From DATKSG01 sp035531775 (GTDB taxonomy: Bacteria; Actinomycetota; Acidimicrobiia; Acidimicrobiales; UBA8190): a stretch of 10,686 nt of DNA. The notes under the pieces are model-generated. The model ran no database searches and was not told where the DNA came from. It saw only the letters and a list, made by a program, of their open reading frames with translations. Positions within the stretch are counted from its first letter, which is position 1. Each line of letters starts with the position of its first letter. The DNA lies in contig DATKSG010000067.1 of NCBI GenBank assembly GCA_035531775.1, positions 1 through 10,686 of the forward strand. The letters are read 5' to 3'. Positions 1-5,468 of the stretch are shown piece by piece. The position numbers were made by a program, and so were the translations under genes.

Positions 1-845
1 AAGGCGGTACGGGAGCCGGGCCCGGGACCTCGACGGCGGCCGGTATCACGAGCGCAGCCGGTGGTGCCGGTGGCTCCGGTGCTGCTGGTGGTGCCGGCGC
101 TCCGCCGCTGCCGCCGGGGAGCACCGGCCAGTCGGCCAAAGTGGAGGAGACCGGCGCCCTGGCCCTGGTGGTGCGGGCAGGCCGGGTGAGCGACGACGTG
201 ACCCGGCTCATGGCGCTGGCCGTGGCCCAGGGCGGCTTCGCTTCGAGCTCGGCCACTCAAGGGTCGGGCGGCGGCGCCACGCAGGTCTCGACCGGGACCG
301 TCACGCTCCAGGTTCCCGAACCGTCCTTCGCCGCCGTCCTGGCCGAGTGCCGGGCACTCGGCCAGGTGAGCTCTCTCACCACCACAGCCACCGACGTGAC
401 CGGCCAGTACGTCGACCTTCAGGCCCGAATCACCGCTCTCCAAGACAGCCGTCAGCAGTACCTGACCATCATGAGCAAGGCCGGCTCCGTCGGCGACGTC
501 CTCGCAGTGCAGAGCCAGCTCGACGATCTCCAGAGTCAGCTCGAGCAACTCCAGGGACAACTGCAGGTGCTCGACGCCCAGACCACCTACGCCACGTTGT
601 CGGTCACCTTGTCCTCGGCCGTGCCACCACCGGTGCCGACTCACCCGGCATCGGGACTTGGCGCCGCCTGGCACGGTGCGCTGTCGAGCTTCGCCGAGGC
701 GGCCGACGCCGTTGTGCGCGCCTCGGGGTCGCTGGCCTTCACCGCCTTGCTGCTGCTGGCGTTGTATCTGCTCGTGCGCGGCGTGCGCCGGCTAGTGCGT
801 CGGCCAAGGCCGATGCCAGGGGGTGCGCCACCACCGGTAGCGTGA
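1..845 (+). CDS. DUF4349 domain-containing membrane-anchored protein, 5' end missing
   Basis: The reading frame is open from the first bases of the window to a TGA at 843-845, so the N-terminus lies outside. A GTG at 141 is in frame but is probably internal, because the coding pattern continues upstream as a Gly/Ala/Ser/Pro-rich low-complexity stretch (about bases 3-130). The part encoded from about 147 to 614 matches the DUF4349 pattern as I know it: a first beta unit (GALALVV), a central VTLQVP strand, 'SLTTTATDVTGQYVDLQARI', then a glutamine/leucine-rich coiled coil (about 411-582). A hydrophobic segment (about 732-782, LAFTALLLLALYLLV) followed by an Arg-rich tail gives one C-terminal membrane anchor with a short cytoplasmic end. 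Family members are often lipoproteins, so a lipobox may lie upstream. Function is not established; an envelope role is inferred from topology and from the LCP gene starting 6 bases after the stop. Confidence 0.85.
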   Translation, partial: GGTGAGPGTSTAAGITSAAGGAGGSGAAGGAGAPPLPPGSTGQSAKVEETGALALVVRAGRVSDDVTRLMALAVAQGGFASSSATQGSGGGATQVSTGTVTLQVPEPSFAAVLAECRALGQVSSLTTTATDVTGQYVDLQARITALQDSRQQYLTIMSKAGSVGDVLAVQSQLDDLQSQLEQLQGQLQVLDAQTTYATLSVTLSSAVPPPVPTHPASGLGAAWHGALSSFAEAADAVVRASGSLAFTALLLLALYLLVRGVRRLVRRPRPMPGGAPPPVA

Positions 846-851
846 TCGCCC

Positions 852-2444
852 ATGGTGGGTCGTAAAGAGAGTGACGCCGCGCCGAGCCGCGCCCAACAGC
901 GCCAGGCCCGTCACCGCGCCCGGCGCCACCGGCGCCTCAAGATCGGCACCGTCGTCACCCTGGCCGTGCTGGTGCTGCTGGCCGGAGCGGCGGTTGGATA
1001 CGGCGAGTACCTGAACCATCAGATCCACCGACTGGGCATCGCCAACCTGCGCTCCACGGCCAGCTCGGGCGTGGAGCGCGACACCGTCAACATCCTGCTG
1101 GTGGGGTCCACCTCACGCTGTGTACTCGCCCATCAGAGCGCCGCCTTCGGCATCTGTGACCAAGGGGTGACGGGAGTGAACAGCGACGTGGTCATGGTTC
1201 TGCACCTCGACCCCGACCACGGTCGCGCCGCCATTCTGTCGATACCGCGCGACCTCTTCATCCCCAATGCCCGCACCACGGGCGCCAACAAGATCGACGC
1301 CGCCCTCTACCAGGGCCCCAGTCAGCTGGTCCAGGCCATAGAAGACGATTTCGCCATCCCCATCCAGCACTACGTCGAGTTGAACTTCGACAGTTTCCAG
1401 GGCGTGGTGGACGCCCTGGGCGGCATCCGCATGTACTTCCCCATGCCGCTGTACGACGCCTACTCGTCGCTCAACATCCCCACCGCCGGCTGCCACACGC
1501 TGAACGGCTTCCAAGCCCTGGCCGTCGTGCGCGCCCGGCACCTGCAGTACAAACCCCCCGGTGTCACCACGCCCTATCACGCCTACTGGCCCCAGGACCT
1601 CCAGAGCGACCTGAGCCGCATTCGGCGCGACCACGAGTTCCTGCGGGTGCTGGCCGCCGCCGTGGCCACCCGGGGCCTCGGCAACCCCCTCACCGACCAG
1701 TCGCTCGTGGCCGCCCTGGCCCCGCAGCTCCAGGTGGACAGCGGGCTGTCGCTCACCGACATGGTCAACCTGGTGCTCACCTTCCACTCGGTGAACGCGG
1801 CCAAAGCCCCCCAGCAGACGTTGCCGGTGCGCCTGCACGGCGGCCTCGACTTCTACTACTCGGGGTATGACTACGGCAGTATCGAGTTCCCCACCGAGCC
1901 CGAGGACCAGCACGTGGTCGAGCAGTTTCTCGGCGTGCCGGCCGATGTGGACACCATGACCGGGGCGCCGCTGCCCGCCCCGGGATCGGTCACGGTGTCG
2001 GTGGTGAACGGCACCGGCCAATACGGCCAGGCCACCGCGGCGGCCTCGGCGCTGGCCGCCGACGGCTTCGACGCCGCCCCCACCGGTTCCTCCACCCCGC
2101 ACAGCTCGCCGGCCGAGACCTTGCTGTCCTACTCCCCGTCGGCGCCCGGGGCCCGGGCGGCAGCCGAGGCGGTGGCCCGGCACCTGTCGGGCCCGGTGGT
2201 TCTCGACGCCAACTCCACGGCCAGGGGCAGCACCGTGACCGTGGTCACCGGAACCGACCTGGTGGTGAGCCCCCCAGCGGCCCCGAACTCCACCACCTCC
2301 ACCCCGGGACCGGCCCCGAGCGCCAGCACCACCACGACCACCACCCCGGCCGGGGCCACCTTGGAGCCGGCCACCCCTCCCGTCGAAGCCCTGGCCCCGT
2401 TCGATCCCAGGTCATGTACCGCCTCGGGCGGAGAGGGCCCCTGA
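852..2444 (+). CDS. LytR-CpsA-Psr (LCP) family protein with LytR_C-type C-terminal domain
   Basis: The 530-residue protein has a basic cytoplasmic N-terminus (residues 1-30, very Arg-rich), one membrane segment (about 31-51) and an extracellular remainder. The LCP domain spans about 77-275: 'DTVNILLVGSTSR', 'NSDVVMVLHLD' (D112), 'ILSIPRDLFIP' (R123, D124), 'KIDAAL' (147-152), 'LNGFQALAVVRARH' (R227, R229) and 'DLSRIRRDHEFL' (253-264). LCP proteins transfer polyprenyl-phosphate-linked glycopolymers to peptidoglycan or other acceptors, and the Arg and Asp residues seen are those that bind the pyrophosphate. A LytR_C-like module (about 378-466, beginning 'SVTVSVVNGTGQYGQA') follows, then a Thr/Pro/Ala-rich tail. 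Cys at 90, 102 and 214 could form an extracellular disulfide. The ATG at 852 lies 6 bases after the previous stop without a clear Shine-Dalgarno sequence, so translational coupling is likely. The acceptor polymer (arabinogalactan, teichoic acid or capsule) cannot be told from sequence. Confidence 0.93.
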   Translation: MVGRKESDAAPSRAQQRQARHRARRHRRLKIGTVVTLAVLVLLAGAAVGYGEYLNHQIHRLGIANLRSTASSGVERDTVNILLVGSTSRCVLAHQSAAFGICDQGVTGVNSDVVMVLHLDPDHGRAAILSIPRDLFIPNARTTGANKIDAALYQGPSQLVQAIEDDFAIPIQHYVELNFDSFQGVVDALGGIRMYFPMPLYDAYSSLNIPTAGCHTLNGFQALAVVRARHLQYKPPGVTTPYHAYWPQDLQSDLSRIRRDHEFLRVLAAAVATRGLGNPLTDQSLVAALAPQLQVDSGLSLTDMVNLVLTFHSVNAAKAPQQTLPVRLHGGLDFYYSGYDYGSIEFPTEPEDQHVVEQFLGVPADVDTMTGAPLPAPGSVTVSVVNGTGQYGQATAAASALAADGFDAAPTGSSTPHSSPAETLLSYSPSAPGARAAAEAVARHLSGPVVLDANSTARGSTVTVVTGTDLVVSPPAAPNSTTSTPGPAPSASTTTTTTPAGATLEPATPPVEALAPFDPRSCTASGGEGP

Positions 2445-2451
2445 CCAGGGG
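2438..2451. repeat. Short inverted repeat spanning the LCP stop codon
   Basis: CCCCTG-AC-CAGGGG is a perfect 6-bp inverted repeat with the TGA stop (2442-2444) inside it. In RNA it would form a 5-bp stem with loop GACC. No T-tract follows, so it is not a classical intrinsic terminator. A near copy spans the stop of the next gene (4473-4486), with the shared downstream text A(GA)CGCT. Confidence 0.5.
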
Positions 2452-2502
2452 AGACGCTCCGGGCAAGGCTCATGCTGAGCGGCCGCTCCGGAGTCGGCGC
2501 TC

Positions 2503-2529
2503 TTGACATTGGTCTGACGGTCGTGTCAT
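2503..2529 (+). promoter_or_regulatory. Candidate promoter for the beta-propeller gene
   Basis: A perfect TTGACA (2503-2508) stands out in the GC-rich gap between the LCP and propeller genes. A weak -10 candidate, TGTCAT (2524-2529), follows after a 15-bp spacer, which is shorter than the usual 17. The alternative with a 17-bp spacer (TCATGT, 2526-2531) is a poorer match. TGACA (2504-2508) and TGTCA (2524-2528) also form an inverted repeat. Its position supports a downstream start at 2655 rather than the upstream in-frame ATG at 2472. This is by eye only. The rest of 2445-2654 shows nothing else I recognise. Confidence 0.3.
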
Positions 2530-2654
2530 GTTGCAACGCACGGCGCGGCGGAGCGCCGATCACTCGCACAAGGGCAGGGGGTTGCCGTCGAGCCCGGCAC
2601 CCCGCCCGATGTGCGAGGTACACCGATCTCGGGGGGCGGGAAGCGAGACCGGAA

Positions 2655-4478
2655 ATGAGCATCAGAACGAGCGCTCTGCGCGCCTCTGTCGTGGCGGCTG
2701 CGGCAATGGTCTCTACCCTGGTGGTGCCGGCGATCGTCGGGGGGCCGCCGGCGTTGTCCTCGCTGCGCCTGCCCGCCGGCACCGGGTTCTCAACCACCTG
2801 CAACGACTCGTGGCCCATGTTCCAACACGACGCCACCCGCCACGGCGCTTCCACCTGCAGCGCCATCAACCAGCTCACGGTGGCCGGGCTCCACCCGGCC
2901 TGGTTCGTGGGCACCGCCCAGCCCGTGACCGCCACCCCCACCGTGTCGGGCGGCCAGGCCTATGTGGGCGACGACAGCGGCATCTTCTACGACATCGCCG
3001 TGGCCAGCGGCAAGGTGCAGTGGACCTTCTCGGTGGTGGCGGCCAGCTACGCCTGTTCCAAGCACGTCACCGTCCCCGGCGACCGCCACACCCCGTCGTA
3101 CGGCGAGATCACCTCGAGTGCGGCCGTGGCCCAGGTGCCCACCCTGGCCGGCGACAGCGATCCGACGGTCTTCTTGGGCGGCGGCGGCACCCTCTTCGCC
3201 CTCGACGCCACCACCGGGCTGTGCCGTTGGGCGACCAACCTCGACCCCTCCAACCCGACCAGCGCCATGGAGGTGGAGTCCTCCCCCGTGGTCTTCACCC
3301 CGGCCGGTGGACACCCCGAAGTCATCGTGGGCTCGGACTCGAACGAGTCGCCCGGCGGCTCGGCCCCGTCGGGCATGCAGGCCCTCGACGCCACCACCGG
3401 AGCGCTGCTTTGGAAATTCGAGCCCGAGAACAACAAGACCGACAGCTCGTTGGCGGCGCCGGCCGATACCGACGGCTGTGGTGACGTTTGGTCCTCGCCG
3501 TCCGTGGACGCCGGCGCCCTAGGTGGCGCCGGGCTGGTGGTGACCACCACCGGCAACTGCCCCGAGATGACGAGGGAGCACCCGGCTGCCCCCACCGCTG
3601 CGGTCACCTGCCCCGGTTCCCCCAACCCGCCCACCCCGCAGCTCGAGGGGGTGGCCGCCCTCGATGCCGCCACCGGGTGCCTGGTGTGGCGCTGGTCGGA
3701 GCCGGTGAATCAGTACGCCAACCCGGCCCTGGCCGACGGAGGCGACACCGACTTCGGCTCCTCGCCCATTCTGGCCACCGTCGGCGGGCGCAAGACCGTG
3801 ATCGAGGGCGGCAAGTCGGGCTACATGTACGCCATCGACCAGGCGACCGGCTCGCCCATCTGGGCCTCGCAGCCGGCCCAGCCCGGCCAGACCGGAGCGG
3901 CGCTGGCCGGCGCCATCGGCGGCATCATCGGGTCGGCCGCCTTCGGCTACGACGGAGCCGCCCCCACCGTGTTCGCCTCGAGCGCCATCTTGGCCCCGTT
4001 CTCGGGGGCCGGCGTGCAGTTCACCGGCCCCGGCGGCCTGCCGGTGGCCACTGCGGACACGACGTTGGTTTGTGTCACCAACAAGAAGCTCGTCACCGGC
4101 AAGACCTGCGACCCGCTGCGGGTGGCGTCGCTGCACGCCGTGGACGCCACCACGGGGGCGGTGAAGTGGCAGGCGCTCGTGTCGGTGCCCACCTACGCGG
4201 CCGTCACCTACAGCAACGGCGTCGTCTTCGCCCCCTCGACCACCGGCTTCTCGGTGGTGGCCTATGACGCCTCGACCGGCACGCCGCTGTGGGCCTTCCC
4301 CATGGGCGCCTCGATGTCGTCGGGCGCCTCCATCGTGGGCTCGAGACTCTTCGTCGGGGCCGGCACCAGCGAGGGCCCGGGCATCCCACCGCAGCTGAAC
4401 GGCATCTGGTCCTTCGCCCTGGGGACCGACGGCGGACCGCCGTCGGTCAGCAACGTGACACCGCCGGCGCTTCCCTGA
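2655..4478 (+). CDS. Secreted PQQ-binding-like beta-propeller protein
   Basis: The 607-residue product begins with a signal peptide (MSIRTSALRASVVAAAAMVS..., about residues 1-33) and carries seven propeller blade motifs ending in Trp: 'IAVASGKVQW' (about 114-123), 'ALDATTGLCRW' (182-192), 'ALDATTGALLW' (243-253), 'ALDAATGCLVW' (336-346), 'AIDQATGSPIW' (393-403), 'AVDATTGAVKW' (495-505) and 'AYDASTGTPLW' (537-547). 'WPMFQHDATRHG' (53-64) is the entry motif of quinoprotein and polyvinyl-alcohol-dehydrogenase-like propellers. No CxxCH heme site was seen, so a quinohemoprotein is unlikely. It may be a PQQ dehydrogenase or a BamB-like, non-catalytic propeller; the sequence does not decide. Eleven or so cysteines suggest disulfides outside the cell. 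An in-frame ATG at 2472 would add 61 residues, but that stretch is Arg/Cys-rich, buries the signal peptide and overlaps the candidate promoter, so 2655 is preferred despite a weak ribosome binding site. Confidence 0.85.
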   Translation: MSIRTSALRASVVAAAAMVSTLVVPAIVGGPPALSSLRLPAGTGFSTTCNDSWPMFQHDATRHGASTCSAINQLTVAGLHPAWFVGTAQPVTATPTVSGGQAYVGDDSGIFYDIAVASGKVQWTFSVVAASYACSKHVTVPGDRHTPSYGEITSSAAVAQVPTLAGDSDPTVFLGGGGTLFALDATTGLCRWATNLDPSNPTSAMEVESSPVVFTPAGGHPEVIVGSDSNESPGGSAPSGMQALDATTGALLWKFEPENNKTDSSLAAPADTDGCGDVWSSPSVDAGALGGAGLVVTTTGNCPEMTREHPAAPTAAVTCPGSPNPPTPQLEGVAALDAATGCLVWRWSEPVNQYANPALADGGDTDFGSSPILATVGGRKTVIEGGKSGYMYAIDQATGSPIWASQPAQPGQTGAALAGAIGGIIGSAAFGYDGAAPTVFASSAILAPFSGAGVQFTGPGGLPVATADTTLVCVTNKKLVTGKTCDPLRVASLHAVDATTGAVKWQALVSVPTYAAVTYSNGVVFAPSTTGFSVVAYDASTGTPLWAFPMGASMSSGASIVGSRLFVGAGTSEGPGIPPQLNGIWSFALGTDGGPPSVSNVTPPALP

Positions 4479-4486
4479 AACCAGGG
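4473..4486. repeat. Short inverted repeat spanning the propeller stop codon, in the convergent gap
   Basis: CCCTG-AAAC-CAGGG is a perfect 5-bp inverted repeat with a 4-base loop. It includes the TGA stop at 4476-4478 and lies in the 22-bp gap (4479-4500) between two convergent genes. It could act weakly on both strands as a transcript-end hairpin, but neither strand has a T-tract. The motif and its flank repeat the element at 2438-2451. Confidence 0.45.
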
Positions 4487-4500
4487 GACGCTGACGTCGC

Positions 4501-5160
4501 TCAAGGCGCAGCGGCGGTGAAGTCCATGGTGAAGGGGGCGGCGGTGGGTGTGAACTGCCAGCCGCGCACCAGCTTGTTGCCCACCTGCAGCTGCACCGTC
4601 ACCCCGCCGGCGCCGAGCTGCACGGCCAGGCGGCCGTGGTCCGAGGTGAAGGTCTTGCGGGCCCCGGCCGGCACCACGGAGGCGAACTCGGGGGTGGTGC
4701 CTGCTGCGGTCACCTCGACCCAGCATGGATTCCTGGTCGAGATCACCACGGTGAAAGCCGATGCCCGCACGCTGAAGTTGGCACTGGTCGGGCCGGTGGA
4801 GCTGCGGCTCACCGTGCCCCTGCCGGCCGCCGGGGCCGCCGGGGCCGAGGCCGAGCCCGTGCCCAGCGCCGTGCTCACCGACGACGGGGCTCCGCTGGAG
4901 ATAGCCAGGCGGCTCAGCCACTGCGGCCGCACGGCATGGACCACCAGGCCGGCCGCTCCCACGGCCACGAGCAGGGCGGTGGCCCACACGAGCACCCGCA
5001 GCGCCCCGGGTGCGGGCCGGCGTCCGGCCGAGCGGGGCACGGCCGGGACTACCCCGGTGGGCGAGAAGCGGGGGTCCATGCCGGCCCAGCCGGGCCCGGC
5101 CACCCGGGGCACCTGGGCTGTGTGGGTCATCGTCGTCTGGGACTGGCCCTCGGTGACCAC
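4501..5160 (-). CDS. Single-pass membrane protein with RodZ C-terminal (DUF4115-like) domain
   Basis: With a GTG start at 5160 the protein is 219 residues: a Pro/Gly-rich cytoplasmic segment (1-53), one membrane helix (about 54-77, LRVLVWATALLVAVGAAGLVV), a Ser/Ala/Pro linker (about 90-122) and a beta-rich extracellular domain (about 125-219). That domain carries 'CWVEVTAAGTTPEFASVVPAG' followed by 'GRLAVQLGAGGVTVQLQVG', the pattern of the C-terminal domain of RodZ, the shape protein that links MreB to the wall machinery. The N-terminal HTH of true RodZ is absent, so an MreB link is not supported. The start is set by AGGAGG at 5166-5171 with a 5-base spacer. Longer in-frame starts (GTG at 5265, ATG at 5235) have poorer sites. 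It is convergent with the propeller gene and divergent from the transporter operon. A role in cell-wall binding or sensing is inference. Confidence 0.7.
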   Translation of the reverse strand: MVTEGQSQTTMTHTAQVPRVAGPGWAGMDPRFSPTGVVPAVPRSAGRRPAPGALRVLVWATALLVAVGAAGLVVHAVRPQWLSRLAISSGAPSSVSTALGTGSASAPAAPAAGRGTVSRSSTGPTSANFSVRASAFTVVISTRNPCWVEVTAAGTTPEFASVVPAGARKTFTSDHGRLAVQLGAGGVTVQLQVGNKLVRGWQFTPTAAPFTMDFTAAAP

Positions 5161-5233
5161 CTTGTCCTCCTGCCTCGCCGAGGCGAGCGTACCGTCGCCC
5201 TCCGTGACTACGGGCGTCGCCCTCGGTGACCAC
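5147..5233 (-). repeat. Three copies of a 14-bp element around the RodZ-like gene start
   Basis: Read on the minus strand, GTGGTCACCGAGGG occurs at 5233-5220 and again exactly at 5160-5147, with a two-mismatch copy, GTAGTCACGGAGGG, at 5211-5198. The first two copies are 22 bp apart and share a further GCGAC. The third copy contains the predicted GTG start codon. The copies at 5211 and 5160 are in the same frame (both read VVTEG); the one at 5233 is not. Confidence 0.7.
5166..5171 (-). promoter_or_regulatory. Ribosome binding site that fixes the start of the RodZ-like gene
   Basis: On the minus strand AGGAGG is followed by ACAAG and then GTG (5160-5158). This full-match site with a 5-base spacer decides the start among several in-frame candidates. 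A short self-complementary stretch, CTCGCC-TC-GGCGAG, lies just upstream of it (about 5173-5186). Confidence 0.75.
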
Positions 5234-5291
5234 ATCTCCGTTGTGGCCGGGGCGGAAACGTGCACCGTGCACCGGTCACGGGCCCGGCGAA

Positions 5292-5311
5292 CTGACAGCT
5301 ATGTCAGATAG
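5292..5311. promoter_or_regulatory. Overlapping palindromes, candidate operator between divergent genes
   Basis: CTGACA-GCTA-TGTCAG (5292-5307) is a perfect 6-bp inverted repeat. It overlaps a second one, CTAT-GTCAG-ATAG (5299-5311). On the + strand TAGGGT (5309-5314) fits the actinobacterial TAnnnT -10 pattern, and on the - strand TACCCT (5315-5310) does too, so this spot could serve both genes. No convincing -35 was found for either. Operator and promoter roles are inferred from position and symmetry only. Confidence 0.35.
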
Positions 5312-5364
5312 GGTACGCCGGTCGCCACCGCGGCTCTGCGCAGTCCGACAGGGCCGGGGGGACG

Positions 5365-5382
5365 TTCCGAACGGAAGGTTCC
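5365..5382. repeat. Interlocking TTCC/GGAA inverted repeats in the transporter leader
   Basis: TTCCG-AA-CGGAA (5365-5376) and GGAA-GG-TTCC (5373-5382) share a GGAA arm, giving alternating TTCC, GGAA and TTCC half-sites in 18 bp. They lie about 90 bases upstream of the binding-protein start. They could be a protein-binding site or alternative RNA hairpins; there is no family match. Confidence 0.35.
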
Positions 5383-5398
5383 TCGTCACCGGTCGTTT

Positions 5399-5422
5399 CC
5401 CCTGTAGCGACGGCCACAGGGG
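5399..5422 (+). promoter_or_regulatory. Hairpin in the leader of the transporter operon
   Basis: CCCCTGT (5399-5405) and ACAGGGG (5416-5422) form a perfect 7-bp stem with a 10-base loop, ending 46 bases before the GTG start at 5469. It has no T-tract and does not cover the ribosome binding site, so it is neither a clear terminator nor a clear sequestering structure. A protein-binding or RNA-stability role is possible. I recognise no riboswitch here. Confidence 0.35.
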
Positions 5423-5457
5423 GCCACTGCGACTGAGGCGATGGCGGCGCCGAGTCG

Positions 5458-5463
5458 AGGAGG
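5458..5463 (+). promoter_or_regulatory. Ribosome binding site that decides the livK-type start
   Basis: AGGAGG is followed by GGGAC (5464-5468) and GTG at 5469. The in-frame ATG at 5478 is 14 bases from the site, which is too far. The in-frame ATG at 5526 has only a loose GGTGGTGGG upstream. GTG 5469 is therefore the best supported start. Confidence 0.65.
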
Positions 5464-5468
5464 GGGAC

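Noticed and set aside
1113..2183. Long minus-strand frame (356 codons) opposite the LCP gene
   Set aside because: It is rich in Gly, His, Val and Arg with no recognisable domain, as expected for the antisense of GC-rich coding sequence. The + strand frame is a clear LCP protein.
2472..2654. N-terminal extension of the propeller protein from ATG 2472
   Set aside because: It would bury a good signal peptide behind 61 Arg/Cys-rich residues and would overlap the TTGACA promoter candidate. It is treated as non-coding.
5260..5273. Tandem GTGCACC GTGCACC with a nearby CCGTG/CACGG inverted repeat
   Set aside because: It is too short and in too GC-rich a context to support a claim; two 7-bp units alone do not indicate an iteron or operator.
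5226..5468. N-terminal extension of the binding lipoprotein upstream of 5469
   Set aside because: The stretch is Arg-rich, overlaps palindromes and a hairpin, and would put about 125 residues ahead of the lipobox. AGGAGG-GGGAC-GTG gives a much better start.
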